Source: Clostridium sp. DL-VIII
GTDB lineage: Bacteria > Bacillota > Clostridia > Clostridiales > Clostridiaceae
DNA: 64,000 bases
NCBI RefSeq assembly: GCF_000230835.1
Contig: NZ_CM001240.1
Coordinates: forward strand, 6,413,358-6,477,357
Direction: 5' to 3'
Both the position numbers and the translations under genes were made by a program. The notes under the pieces were generated by a model. It worked only from the letters and a program-made list of their open reading frames with translations, ran no database searches and was not told the DNA's origin. Shown here in pieces: positions 26,124 to 35,595 of the stretch; position 1 is the stretch's first letter; each line of letters starts with the position of its first letter.

Positions 26124-26843
26124 TTTAAGAATCCCCCTTGATTATTAAATTGCTTATTGCTTTATATTCTTTTTTATTCAACAAGAATTTAAGACATATA
26201 AAAATAAAGTATTATAAAATCATATATCCTATTAAAACCATCTGAATTGTAGGGCTAAAAAAATAGCATAAATCTAAATTTTACTATATTTCCTAATAAC
26301 TTTTAAATTCCTGCAATTGTATAAGTCCTTATATGATGGTTGTAATTTGTTAGTTTCTAAATTTATAATATTTATCTTATATACTTAAAACTCATTTGTT
26401 TTATTCTACTACTTATTTGCTTTCAATTCAATACTTTACAGACCAAATTATGATTTTGATTATGCTTTTATATCCTATTCTCTGTAAACGGACACAATTC
26501 TCCAAAAAGCATTATAATTTTTTCTTAGTTTATAATATCTTAATATTTTTGATGAATAAATATTTATTATGGTTTACTGTAATTTTGCATGTTAATCCAT
26601 ACTATATAAATTGCATTAAAAATTTTAGAATGCCTATTTAACATTTACGCTAATTGGAATCACTAGTATAAATTCATCATCACGGCCTATACAGCTTCAC
26701 ATATCCATGAATATTAAAAAAGCTGCCTTTCGCATAAGATGTGCTCTCTTTTATGATAGACAATTTCATTATTTTAACTATTCATCATAGAGAGAACATA
26801 TCTGTAACAAGACAACTCTTTAATTTACTAAAATAAGTAATAC
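26124..26843. other. Long intergenic stretch
   Basis: It contains the serA leader at the left end. An imperfect hairpin (CTCTC...ATGAT with ATCAT...GAGAG, about 26744-26802) lies near the right end, where the carboxypeptidase transcript should stop. I see no supported gene; the short frames have no ribosome binding site. Confidence 0.5.
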
Positions 26844-28346
26844 TTAATATATACTTTTATATTTACACTCTAAATATTTCAAGAAATATTTTGTTGATAT
26901 ATCTTTTCCCGTTACTTTCTTAATTAATTCCTCTGGCGTATATATAGCTCCATATTTATGAATATTATCCTTTAACCAATTATTGATGTATGTTAAATCA
27001 CCAAATTTTAAATCTTTTATAGCATTTTCATTGTCCTTTAGCAATTGATTGAGGAATTGTCCTCCATAAATATTGCCTAGTGCATAAGTTGGAAAATATC
27101 CAAACTGACCTGAAGCCCAATGTATATCCTGCAAAATTCCCTCACTATAATTTTTAGGTTCTACTCCTAAATATTCTTTATATTTCTCATTCCAAATTCT
27201 TGGTAAATCTTTAACTTCAATTTCCTCATTTATTAGCTGCTTCTCAATCTCATATCTAATTATTATGTGCAGATTATACGTTACTTCATCTGCTCCTGTC
27301 CTTATCAAAGAAGGAATAACATAATTAACTGAATCATAAAATTCCTCTACAGTTATATCTTTTAAATCTTCAAACTGCATTTTAATAAAAGGTAAGATAA
27401 CACTTAAAAACTCTCTGCTTTTTCCAATAATATTTTCATAAAATCTAGATTGAGATTCATGCATACCTACAGAAGCTCCATGTTCTAGTCCTGTCCCTTG
27501 AAGTTCATCTGGTATGTGTTGTTCATATAATCCATGCCCACCTTCATGAAGAATACTAAAAATATTTCCTAACAGATCATTTTCATAATAGTGAGTTGTT
27601 ATTCTAACATCTCTATTTCCAATTTCAATTGTAAATGGATGAGTAGTTTCATCCAATCGTCCTGCTTCCATATCAAACTTGATCATATTTAATAAAAATA
27701 AACTGAGCCTTTTTTGTTTCTCTATTTCATATTTTCCACTTATGTTTTTTCTATCTATCTCCTTTTTGCTATTTTTAACGTAATCCAATAATTCTAGTAC
27801 TCCAATCTTTAATTCATCAAGCAGTTTATCTAATTTTCTTACAGTCATACCTTCTTCATATTGATTAAGCAGTGCATCATATCTATTTTCTTTATAACCG
27901 TAGTATTCAGCAAGTTGTCTTTTAAAGTCCACCATTTTCTCTAAATGAGGTTCAAATATTTTAAAATCATCCTTTTTCCTTGCTTCTTCCCAAGCAGCTT
28001 CTGATAAAGCTACAGCAATAGTAAATTCCATATGCATATTTGCTGGAATTTTACTTGCTTCGTCATATACTTTCTTCATTTCACGAATCATTGCTTTGTC
28101 TATTTCAGACAGTTCATTATTAATAGGTTCAAAATATTTAATAAACTCTTCTACTGCAATTCCTGTTGATAATTTAAAAATTTCTTCTGCTACAATTCCC
28201 ATTGTAACTGATCTCTGCTCTAATGCTTTCGAAGGCATAGTTATTTTCATATCCCAATAAGCAAGATTTAACATTTTAATAAGGCTTTCAATTTTAGTAA
28301 TATGCTCCCGTACTTTATTTAATTTTCTATTTACTTCTTCCTTCAA
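26844..28346 (-). CDS. Carboxypeptidase Taq, M32 family
   Basis: A 500-aa metallocarboxypeptidase of family M32, which removes C-terminal residues from cytoplasmic peptides. The zinc signature HEGGH is followed by the typical GMHESQSRFYEN segment, where the Glu is the third ligand. The start is TTG behind AGGAGG (7 nt). The protein has no signal peptide and is full length for the family. It lies next to the oligopeptide-uptake operon, so it may help degrade imported peptides, but it has its own promoter region. Confidence 0.92.
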   Translation of the reverse strand: MKEEVNRKLNKVREHITKIESLIKMLNLAYWDMKITMPSKALEQRSVTMGIVAEEIFKLSTGIAVEEFIKYFEPINNELSEIDKAMIREMKKVYDEASKIPANMHMEFTIAVALSEAAWEEARKKDDFKIFEPHLEKMVDFKRQLAEYYGYKENRYDALLNQYEEGMTVRKLDKLLDELKIGVLELLDYVKNSKKEIDRKNISGKYEIEKQKRLSLFLLNMIKFDMEAGRLDETTHPFTIEIGNRDVRITTHYYENDLLGNIFSILHEGGHGLYEQHIPDELQGTGLEHGASVGMHESQSRFYENIIGKSREFLSVILPFIKMQFEDLKDITVEEFYDSVNYVIPSLIRTGADEVTYNLHIIIRYEIEKQLINEEIEVKDLPRIWNEKYKEYLGVEPKNYSEGILQDIHWASGQFGYFPTYALGNIYGGQFLNQLLKDNENAIKDLKFGDLTYINNWLKDNIHKYGAIYTPEELIKKVTGKDISTKYFLKYLECKYKSIY

Positions 28347-28645
28347 CTATATCTACCTCCTCTTCTATTAAATATATATACCTTATCTATAAAGTTGACT
28401 CATTATATTGATATATTTATTAAGTTTTAAGTAGATATCTTCACCAAAAATTATAAATATTTTATACAGAGAACCTTTAAAGATGAATTGTTAAAGGCTT
28501 TATCTATTTCAAATTAACTAATTCATCCAAAACTTAGTTATGAATAAAATTATAAGAAACTAATTCTTCTTTATGTGTTAATTCTAGCCTTGATCCAAAA
28601 TACATAACACCTACTCTATCACAAAAATTATGCATTTCATAAAGC

Positions 28646-28697
28646 AAAAAGAGGCTATTTTCAAATATATAATCTATATTTGAAATAACCTCTTTTT
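28646..28697 (-). terminator. Terminator of the opp operon
   Basis: AAAAAGAGGCTATTTCA-type arms (28646-28663 and 28681-28697) form a long stem with A- and T-runs on both sides, just past the oppA stop. Confidence 0.85.
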
Positions 28698-28730
28698 ATT
28701 AACTATATTTAATTCTATTTTAAGTTAGAA

Positions 28731-30395
28731 TTATTTTTTACCTTCTATATATGCTTTAGTGAAGTATACTTGACCAAGTGGAGATACTTTTACACCTTTA
28801 ACATAATCTTTTACTCCCTTTACTTGTACTTGATAGTATAATGGGATAACTGATTGGTCTGCCATTAACATATCTTCAGCTTGGTGCATTAAATCTATTC
28901 TCTTATTAGCATCTTTTTCTTGCTTTGCAGCTTGAATTGTTTTATCGTATTCTGGGTTATTATATCCTGGATTGTTATTATCTGAATTTGATAAGAACAT
29001 ATCTAAGAATGTCATTGGGTCAGTGTAGTCAGCTGTCCATGCATCTCTTGCTATTTCATATTGTTTTGCAATTCTTGTGTTTTGGAATACTTTCCATTCT
29101 TGAGATTGAAGTTCTACATTTACACCAATTTTTTTCCACATATCTTGAATAGCTTGATATACAGGACCATTTACTCCACCTTCTGGATTATACATTACTA
29201 CAAGTGGTGGTAATCCTTGACCATCTGGATATCCAGCTTCTGCTAATAATTTCTTAGCTTCATCTATATTACCCTTTGGATCAAAATAGTTTTTACTTGC
29301 AAAATCTTTTCCGTCTGGACCAGTCATTCCTTCTGGAACATAACTGTGAGCTGGTGTATTACCAGTTTTAACTACATTGTCAACAAGTGATTGTCTGTCT
29401 ATAGCAAGATTTAATGCCTGCCTGAATTTTAAATTACTTAAAACTTTAGCAGCATTTGGATCTACAGCTGCAGCTTTATCAGAAACATTTAGTGAAATAT
29501 AAGCTAAACCTAACATTTTAAAATTAGTAGCAGTTTTATCTTGTATTGCACCTTGAACTTCTGATGTTGGAACTGCATCTACCATATCAAATTGGCCAGC
29601 TTTATAACTTGCCCAAGCTGATGTTGGTTCAGAAACCATCTTCATAGTTACTTTTGAAAGCTTAACGTCGTCTTTAGCTTCATAGTTATCATTCTTTTCT
29701 AGTACTAATTGATCCTTAATCTTATAATCTGTTAATTTGAAAGGTCCATTTGATACATAAGATTTTGCATCAGTAGCCCAATCTTTATTACTTGATACAG
29801 CTTTTTCATCTAGTGGATAATAGCATGGGAATGCTGTTAATTCTGGGAAGTATGCACATGGTCCTGCTAATGTAACTACTAATGTATTATCATCAGGTGC
29901 CTTTATTCCTACATCATCCATAGATCCTTTTCCAGTATTAGCTGCTTCTGCACCTTTAATGTAGTACATTTGATATGAATATTCAGCAGCTGTTGCTGGA
30001 TCTATTACTCTCTTCCATGCATATACGAAATCACTTGCCTTAACTGGATCTCCATTTGACCATTTAAGGTCTTTCTTTAAGTGGAAAGTATAAGTTAATT
30101 GATCGTCAGATACATCATATGTTTCAGCTTGACCTGGAATTGCTTTATCATTGTCATCTAATTTTTCAAGCCCTTCAAAAAGGTTTGATACTACAATTGA
30201 TCCGTCAACCGCTGCATTTAATCCTGGATCTATAGTCTTTGGATCAGAACCTAAATTATAAATTACTTCTTGTTTGTCTGCAGTTGAGCCTGATTTATCA
30301 GAAGATTTAGAGCCACCACAACCAGCTAAAACTGAAAGCGATAATGTAGCTGCTAAAGACACTGCAAATAATTTTTTTATTTTGCTTGTTTTCAT
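28731..30395 (-). CDS. oppA: Oligopeptide-binding lipoprotein OppA
   Basis: A 554-aa solute-binding protein (SBP_bac_5 family) that delivers oligopeptides to the OppBCDF transporter. It has a lipoprotein signal with LAGC (Cys26) followed by a Ser-rich linker. The mature protein shows the family pattern YNLGSDPKTIDPGL, LKKDLKWSNGDPVKASDFVYAWKR and LNLAIDRQSLVDNV. It is the last gene of oppBCDFA. The 104-bp gap to oppF holds a small hairpin that could allow higher, separate expression of the binding protein. Confidence 0.93.
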   Translation of the reverse strand: MKTSKIKKLFAVSLAATLSLSVLAGCGGSKSSDKSGSTADKQEVIYNLGSDPKTIDPGLNAAVDGSIVVSNLFEGLEKLDDNDKAIPGQAETYDVSDDQLTYTFHLKKDLKWSNGDPVKASDFVYAWKRVIDPATAAEYSYQMYYIKGAEAANTGKGSMDDVGIKAPDDNTLVVTLAGPCAYFPELTAFPCYYPLDEKAVSSNKDWATDAKSYVSNGPFKLTDYKIKDQLVLEKNDNYEAKDDVKLSKVTMKMVSEPTSAWASYKAGQFDMVDAVPTSEVQGAIQDKTATNFKMLGLAYISLNVSDKAAAVDPNAAKVLSNLKFRQALNLAIDRQSLVDNVVKTGNTPAHSYVPEGMTGPDGKDFASKNYFDPKGNIDEAKKLLAEAGYPDGQGLPPLVVMYNPEGGVNGPVYQAIQDMWKKIGVNVELQSQEWKVFQNTRIAKQYEIARDAWTADYTDPMTFLDMFLSNSDNNNPGYNNPEYDKTIQAAKQEKDANKRIDLMHQAEDMLMADQSVIPLYYQVQVKGVKDYVKGVKVSPLGQVYFTKAYIEGKK

Positions 30396-30499
30396 TGATA
30401 TTTCCCCCTTAATTTAAATATTGATTATATAATAACTGTTTAAGTTGTTATTTCTAAAACTTATTAACAGCATAATAGCAAATTACTTATTTTTATTTT

Positions 30500-31480
30500 T
30501 TAGTCATATAAATGACATGCCACAAAATGCCCCGGTTTAACTTCCTTTAATTCAGGATCAATCTCTGAACAGATTGGTTTAGCACATCTGCATCTACCTT
30601 TAAATCTACATCCTGGTGGAGGATCTATAGGTGATGGTATATCACCTTCTAATACTATTCTTTTGTTATTCTTTGCTATATCTGGATCTGGTATAGGTAC
30701 AGCTGAAAGTAATGCTTGAGTGTATGGATGTAAAGCTTCTGAATACACCTTATTACTTTCTCCTCTTTCAACCATTCTTCCAAGATACATAACTCCAATA
30801 TGAGTTGATATATGTTTAACCATTGAAAGGTCATGGGCTATAAACAAATAAGTTAATCCTAATTCTTCTTGAAGTTCTTCAAGCATGTTTATAACCTGTG
30901 CCTGTATAGAAACATCAAGAGCCGAAATTGGTTCATCACAGACTATTAATGATGGTTCTACGGCAAGAGCTCTTGCTATACCAATTCTTTGTCTTTGTCC
31001 TCCTGAAAATTCATGAGGATATCTATTTATATGATCTCCTGCAAGACCAACTTTCGACAATAGACTTCTTATTCTTTCAGTTCTCTCTTCACCTGTTAGC
31101 AATTTATGAATATCAATTGCTTCTCCAATTATATCTCCGACAGTCATTCTTGGGTCTAATGATGCATATGGATCTTGGAAAATCATTTGCATTTCTTTTC
31201 TTAATGGAACCATTTCTTTTACAGAACTTTTTGTAATATCTTTTCCATTAAATATTATTTGTCCTGACGTTGGCTCATAAAGTTTCAATATTGTTCTTCC
31301 TGTAGTAGTCTTACCGCATCCAGATTCTCCAACAAGTCCTAAAGTTTCTCCCTTATTAAGTGTAAAAGAAACTCTATCTACTGCCTTAACATAACTATTC
31401 CCACCAAATATGCCCTTCTTTGCATGGAAGTATTTGCATAAGTCTTTAACTTCTAAGATTACTTCTTTTTTAGCTTCCAC
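30500..31480 (-). CDS. oppF: Oligopeptide ABC transporter ATPase OppF
   Basis: A 326-aa ATPase subunit of the peptide importer. Walker A GESGCGKTT (around residue 53), signature FSGGQRQRIGIARAL, Walker B LIVCDEPISALD and the H-loop (IAHDLSMV) are all present. The C-terminal oligopeptide-transporter region carries a Cys cluster (PGCRFKGRCRCAKPIC) common to OppD/F. GTG start; its G is shared with the oppD TAG stop, so the two are tightly coupled. Confidence 0.93.
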   Translation of the reverse strand: MEAKKEVILEVKDLCKYFHAKKGIFGGNSYVKAVDRVSFTLNKGETLGLVGESGCGKTTTGRTILKLYEPTSGQIIFNGKDITKSSVKEMVPLRKEMQMIFQDPYASLDPRMTVGDIIGEAIDIHKLLTGEERTERIRSLLSKVGLAGDHINRYPHEFSGGQRQRIGIARALAVEPSLIVCDEPISALDVSIQAQVINMLEELQEELGLTYLFIAHDLSMVKHISTHIGVMYLGRMVERGESNKVYSEALHPYTQALLSAVPIPDPDIAKNNKRIVLEGDIPSPIDPPPGCRFKGRCRCAKPICSEIDPELKEVKPGHFVACHLYD

Positions 31481-32487
31481 TACTTCATCCTCCTTATAGG
31501 TGATTCAACTTTTGGTGCATCTTGATGACATAACCAGCATGCTGCCTGATGCTTTTCTCCCAATTCAAATAACGGTGGCTGCTTTTGAATGCAAATTTTC
31601 ATAGCATAATCGCATCTAGCAGCAAATGGACATCCAACTGGTGGATTTAATAAATCTGGTGGCTGCCCTTCAATTGGAATAAGTCTTTCTTTAACATCTT
31701 CCTTAGGGTTTGGAACACTTCTTAAAAGTCCCCAAGTATATGGATGCTTTCCTCTATAGAATATATCCTCAGTAGTTCCTGTCTCTACTATTATTCCACC
31801 ATACATTACATTTATTCTCGAACATACGTCCGCAACTACTCCCAAATCATGAGTTATTAATATTATTGCCGTATCAAGCTTTTCCTTTAAGTCTTTCATC
31901 AAATCAAGGATTTGAGCTTGAATTGTAACATCTAACGCTGTTGTAGGTTCATCGGCTATGATAAGCTTAGGCTGACAAATTAAGCTCATAGCAATCATTG
32001 CTCTTTGTCTCATACCACCTGAAAATTCATGAGGATATTGCTTCATTCTCTTTTCCGGACTTGGTATTCCGACCATTCCAAGCATTTTTATAGCTTCTTT
32101 TCTCGCTTCTGCCTTACTTACTTTTTTATGTTTTAATAGAGGTTCCATCAATTGATCTCCAATTGTATATACCGGATTCAAAGATGTCATAGGATCTTGG
32201 AATATCATTCCTATGTCATTACCTCTTATATTTTCCATCATTGATTCCTTAACATCAGAAAGATTCTTACCATTAAAGTATATTTCCCCTCCTGCAAGTC
32301 TTCCGTTATCAGCCAGCAATCTCATTATTGACATCATAGTAACACTTTTACCACAACCTGATTCTCCAACTATACCTAATGCTTCTCCTTTTTCTAGGTC
32401 AAATGTTACACCTCTTACTGCATGCACTTCACCTGCACTGGTTTTGAAGGAGGTTTCTAAGTTTTTTACTTCTAATAATTTTTCCAT
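31480..32487 (-). CDS. oppD: Oligopeptide ABC transporter ATPase OppD
   Basis: A 335-aa ATPase partner of OppF. Walker A GESGCGKS, signature FSGGMRQRAMIAMSL, Walker B LIIADEPTTALD and the H-loop ITHDLGVV are present, with the C-terminal PVGCPFAARCDYAMKIC cluster. It is full length, 14 bp downstream of oppC and overlapping oppF by one base. Confidence 0.93.
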   Translation of the reverse strand: MEKLLEVKNLETSFKTSAGEVHAVRGVTFDLEKGEALGIVGESGCGKSVTMMSIMRLLADNGRLAGGEIYFNGKNLSDVKESMMENIRGNDIGMIFQDPMTSLNPVYTIGDQLMEPLLKHKKVSKAEARKEAIKMLGMVGIPSPEKRMKQYPHEFSGGMRQRAMIAMSLICQPKLIIADEPTTALDVTIQAQILDLMKDLKEKLDTAIILITHDLGVVADVCSRINVMYGGIIVETGTTEDIFYRGKHPYTWGLLRSVPNPKEDVKERLIPIEGQPPDLLNPPVGCPFAARCDYAMKICIQKQPPLFELGEKHQAACWLCHQDAPKVESPIRRMK

Positions 32488-32501
32488 CGCTATACTACCT
32501 C

Positions 32502-33446
32502 CTATCTCTTATTCTTTGGATCTAATGCCTGACTTAATCCATCACCAAAAAGGTTAAAACATAATATTATTAAACAGATCATGGCTGCTGGAAATAATAA
32601 TTGATAAGGATAAGTGTAAATTCCCTGCATTGCTTCATTAGCTAAAGTTCCAAGAGATGCTCTTGGTGCTGCAATTCCAAGACCTATAAAGCTTAAGAAT
32701 GCTTCTGCAAATACAGCTTGTGGAATTAATAGAGTTAATGTAACCATTATTGATCCTATACAGTTTGGAATTAAGTGTCTTGCTAATATTCGAATATTTG
32801 ATGCTCCTAAAGATTTTGCCGCAAGAACAAATTCCTGTTGCTTTAATTGAAGTACATCACCTCTTATTATTCTGGCCATACTAATCCAATATGTTATGGA
32901 GAGTCCCAAAACAATTGTAAGAAGTCCACTTCCAGAAGATCCTGGTTTATTTAAAATAGCCATAAATATTATTACGTATATAGTTAATGGGATTGAATAT
33001 ATTACATCCACTATTCTCATTAATACAGCATCTACTTTTCCTCCGAAGTAACCTGCTATTCCGCCATATAATACACCAATAAATAAGTTTATAATAGCTG
33101 AAAAAACAGCAATCAATAATGAATATCTTGCACCATAAAAATTTCTTACAAATAAATCTCTTCCAAGATTATCTGTTCCAAACCAATGTTCTGCAGAAGG
33201 TGGTAAATATGTTTGCGATAAATCATTTGCTGCATAATCATACTTCGATAACATAGGAACAATAATTGCAGCTAAAACTATTGCTATTACTACCATTAAA
33301 GACATAAGTGCCATTTTATCTCTTTTTAATCTCATCCAAGCATCTTTCCAATATCCTACACTAGGTCTGACAATTACATTTACTTTTTTTTCTTCTGCAC
33401 TTAGAGGAGTAAATAATTCCTTTTCTATTTTAATTTGATTTTCCAT
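32502..33446 (-). CDS. oppC: Oligopeptide ABC transporter permease OppC
   Basis: A 314-aa membrane permease. The start chosen has GGAGGAG 10 nt upstream; the longer reading begins inside oppB. The soluble N-terminal segment, one TM at about residues 50-75, the long periplasmic-type loop (TDNLGRDLF) and five further TM segments are typical of OppC. The EAA loop reads EFVLAAKSLGASNIRILARHLIPN. It sits 16 bp after oppB. Confidence 0.92.
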   Translation of the reverse strand: MENQIKIEKELFTPLSAEEKKVNVIVRPSVGYWKDAWMRLKRDKMALMSLMVVIAIVLAAIIVPMLSKYDYAANDLSQTYLPPSAEHWFGTDNLGRDLFVRNFYGARYSLLIAVFSAIINLFIGVLYGGIAGYFGGKVDAVLMRIVDVIYSIPLTIYVIIFMAILNKPGSSGSGLLTIVLGLSITYWISMARIIRGDVLQLKQQEFVLAAKSLGASNIRILARHLIPNCIGSIMVTLTLLIPQAVFAEAFLSFIGLGIAAPRASLGTLANEAMQGIYTYPYQLLFPAAMICLIILCFNLFGDGLSQALDPKNKR

Positions 33447-33462
33447 TTTTTCTTTTCTCCTC

Positions 33463-34389
33463 CTAAACTTCTGCATTTTGTAATTTTATTCTAGGATCAA
33501 TTAATACATATAGTATATCTACTATGAATGTAAAAAATATTAACATTGAACAATAGAACACAGTTACTCCAAGGAGCATACTATAATCTCTATTTGAGAC
33601 TGACTGAACAAATTCATTGCCAAGTCCCGGTATTGCAAAAATTTTTTCAGTTACAAATGCCCCTGTTAATATATCGGCTATTAATGGTCCAACATATGTT
33701 ACTATTGGAATTAATGAATTCCTTAAGCCATGCTTAAATATAATAGTTGTCCTACTTAGACCTTTAGCTTTTGCAGTTCTTATATAATCTGCCTTTAAAA
33801 CATCTATTAATTTACTTCTCGTAAGTCTTGTGATAAATGATAATGATGCTGCCCCCAATGCTATAGCTGGCATAATATCATTTTTCCATTCACCGAACCC
33901 TGTTGGTGGTAATAATTCAAACTTAACACCCACCACATAGATTAATACTGCACCTATTACAAAGCTTGGTATTGTAATACAAAGAGTTGCCAAGAACACC
34001 ACCAGCCTATCCGGCCATCTTCCATTTTTAAGCGCCGCAAGTGTTCCAAGCAGTATCCCTCCTACTATCGACATAATTATTGCTACTGCACCTATTTCAG
34101 CCGATGCTGGGAATGACTTAGTTATTGTATCTGATACTTCTCTTCCTGGGAAAACCATTGATTCACCAAAGTCTCCATGAGTCAAATTTTTCAAATACAT
34201 AGCATATTGCTCTGGTAAAGACTTATCAAGTCCATATTTTGCTTCCATATTCGCCTTAACTTGAGCCAACATCTTATCTCCATCAAATGGACCCCCAGGC
34301 ATAAGCCTCATTAGAAAAAATGTTGCTGTTATTACAACCCATATTGTTAACAGGCTTATAAGAAATCTCTTTCCAATATATTTTAACAT
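33463..34389 (-). CDS. oppB: Oligopeptide ABC transporter permease OppB
   Basis: A 308-aa permease with six TM segments and the family N-terminus (IGKRFLISLLTIWVVITATFFLMRLMPGGPF). The EAA loop is ADYIRTAKAKGLSRTTIIFKHGLRNSLIP. It is the first gene of oppBCDFA, reached from a promoter about 260 bp upstream through a leader with a cre-like palindrome. Confidence 0.92.
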   Translation of the reverse strand: MLKYIGKRFLISLLTIWVVITATFFLMRLMPGGPFDGDKMLAQVKANMEAKYGLDKSLPEQYAMYLKNLTHGDFGESMVFPGREVSDTITKSFPASAEIGAVAIIMSIVGGILLGTLAALKNGRWPDRLVVFLATLCITIPSFVIGAVLIYVVGVKFELLPPTGFGEWKNDIMPAIALGAASLSFITRLTRSKLIDVLKADYIRTAKAKGLSRTTIIFKHGLRNSLIPIVTYVGPLIADILTGAFVTEKIFAIPGLGNEFVQSVSNRDYSMLLGVTVFYCSMLIFFTFIVDILYVLIDPRIKLQNAEV

Positions 34390-34496
34390 ATATTTCTCTC
34401 CTTCTTTTTTCTTTATGTATGAATTAATAGTGTTTAATTTATTACAATGTTTCTAATTTAAATTTAGAAAACATTTTATTAATATGTCGTTATGCT

Positions 34497-34510
34497 TGGA
34501 AGCGCTTCCA
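34497..34510. promoter_or_regulatory. cre-like palindrome in the opp leader
   Basis: TGGAAGCGCTTCCA is a perfect 14-bp palindrome matching the CcpA operator consensus (TGnAAnCGnTnnCA). It lies about 150 bp downstream of the predicted start point and about 110 bp before oppB, a roadblock-type position for carbon catabolite repression. Confidence 0.65.
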
Positions 34511-34656
34511 TGTTTATCAAAACATATAACATATAAGGAGTCATTAAACACATCTCTTAATTTGTTCAATAACTCCGTTGTTATTCTAATTAATCATTAA
34601 TCAATTTTTTAATTTTTATATAATAAAATTTAACTATGTATTAACATAATACAATT

Positions 34657-34685
34657 ATAATAATATTTTTATTTATTTGTGTCAA
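34657..34685 (-). promoter_or_regulatory. Probable opp operon promoter
   Basis: On the minus strand, TTGACA (34685-34680), a 17-bp spacer and TATTAT (34662-34657) make a near-consensus housekeeping promoter in the region where the operon must start. Confidence 0.6.
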
Positions 34686-34689
34686 TATT

Positions 34690-35241
34690 TTATTTAAATT
34701 TAATAAATTCATAATTTTATATATAATTCTGTTATACGCACTATTCCTATTATTCATATTAATTTAATCTTGTTTTTTTATATGCTTTATTCAAAATATT
34801 TATTCGTTTATTTTATCATTTATTAGATATTCTACCATTTTTTTATAATTTATCAATTGTTTTTTTGTATTGCAGGACAAAATAGTCTGCAGATTTATCA
34901 GCTTTTATATGCTTATTGATTTTCACCAATGCCATATTCTTATACGGATATTTACAATATATCAAGTAACATGCTTGCACGGCCTATTTTCCCATACATA
35001 AAAAATCTCACCACAAATAGCGCATGAGAATTAATTTATTTTCCTCAAAACTTATATCCGGATTTACTAGGATACTCTACTCCAACAACTTATTTATCCC
35101 TTTCCTAATTCTTTACTTTACTAATTATAAATTATAATTTCACAATGAACACTACTGTTCATTGTCAATTTGCTTATCTTTAATCACTGTAGATTTAATC
35201 AGCATTTCATGATTTGTTTTTCTTACAATTTCATTGTTCAA
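34690..35241. other. AT-rich intergenic stretch
   Basis: I see no supported gene in this stretch upstream of the opp promoter. Short frames lack ribosome binding sites. Confidence 0.5.
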
Positions 35242-35279
35242 AAAGAGGCATATACGAATTTATCATATATACCTCTTTT
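35242..35279 (-). terminator. Terminator of the Cys-rich gene
   Basis: AAAAGAGGCATAT and ATATACCTCTTTT form a stem with A/T-run flanks, 25 bp past the small gene. Confidence 0.75.
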
Positions 35280-35303
35280 GACATTTATATTATCTATATT
35301 TTG

Positions 35304-35480
35304 TTAATTATCTTCATCAAAATATAATACCGATTCTGTTTCTCTACAATATTTAACGCACATACATTGTCCTAATTTTCTTGGACACTTATAGCATAAA
35401 CAAGTTAAATCTTTTCCATCACACTTTCCAGATTTTAATTCTGGACAATCTCCACAATTTACTCCATTTCCTGCTGGCAT
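35304..35480 (-). CDS. Small cysteine-rich protein (58 aa)
   Basis: A 58-residue ORF with nine cysteines in metal-knuckle patterns: CGDC, a central CLCYKC, then CMC and a final C. The start is ATG 35480 with AAGGAG 13 nt upstream, slightly far; a terminator follows directly. Cys spacing suggests zinc or iron-sulfur binding. The protein carries no signal peptide and probably stays in the cytoplasm. Function unknown; similar tiny Cys-rich proteins are common in clostridia. Confidence 0.65.
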   Translation of the reverse strand: MPAGNGVNCGDCPELKSGKCDGKDLTCLCYKCPRKLGQCMCVKYCRETESVLYFDEDN

Positions 35481-35595
35481 AATAACATCACTGCTCCTTT
35501 TTCATATACTAATTTAATATTTTAACCTAAAGTCCCAGAATGTCAAACTATGCAAGTAACAAGTATATTTAATTCTTCTACTACTTAAAGTTTAT

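Noticed and set aside
26396..26641. 81-aa plus-strand ORF in the serA-carboxypeptidase gap
   Set aside because: No ribosome binding site, Tyr/Leu/Ile-rich content as expected by chance in AT-rich DNA.
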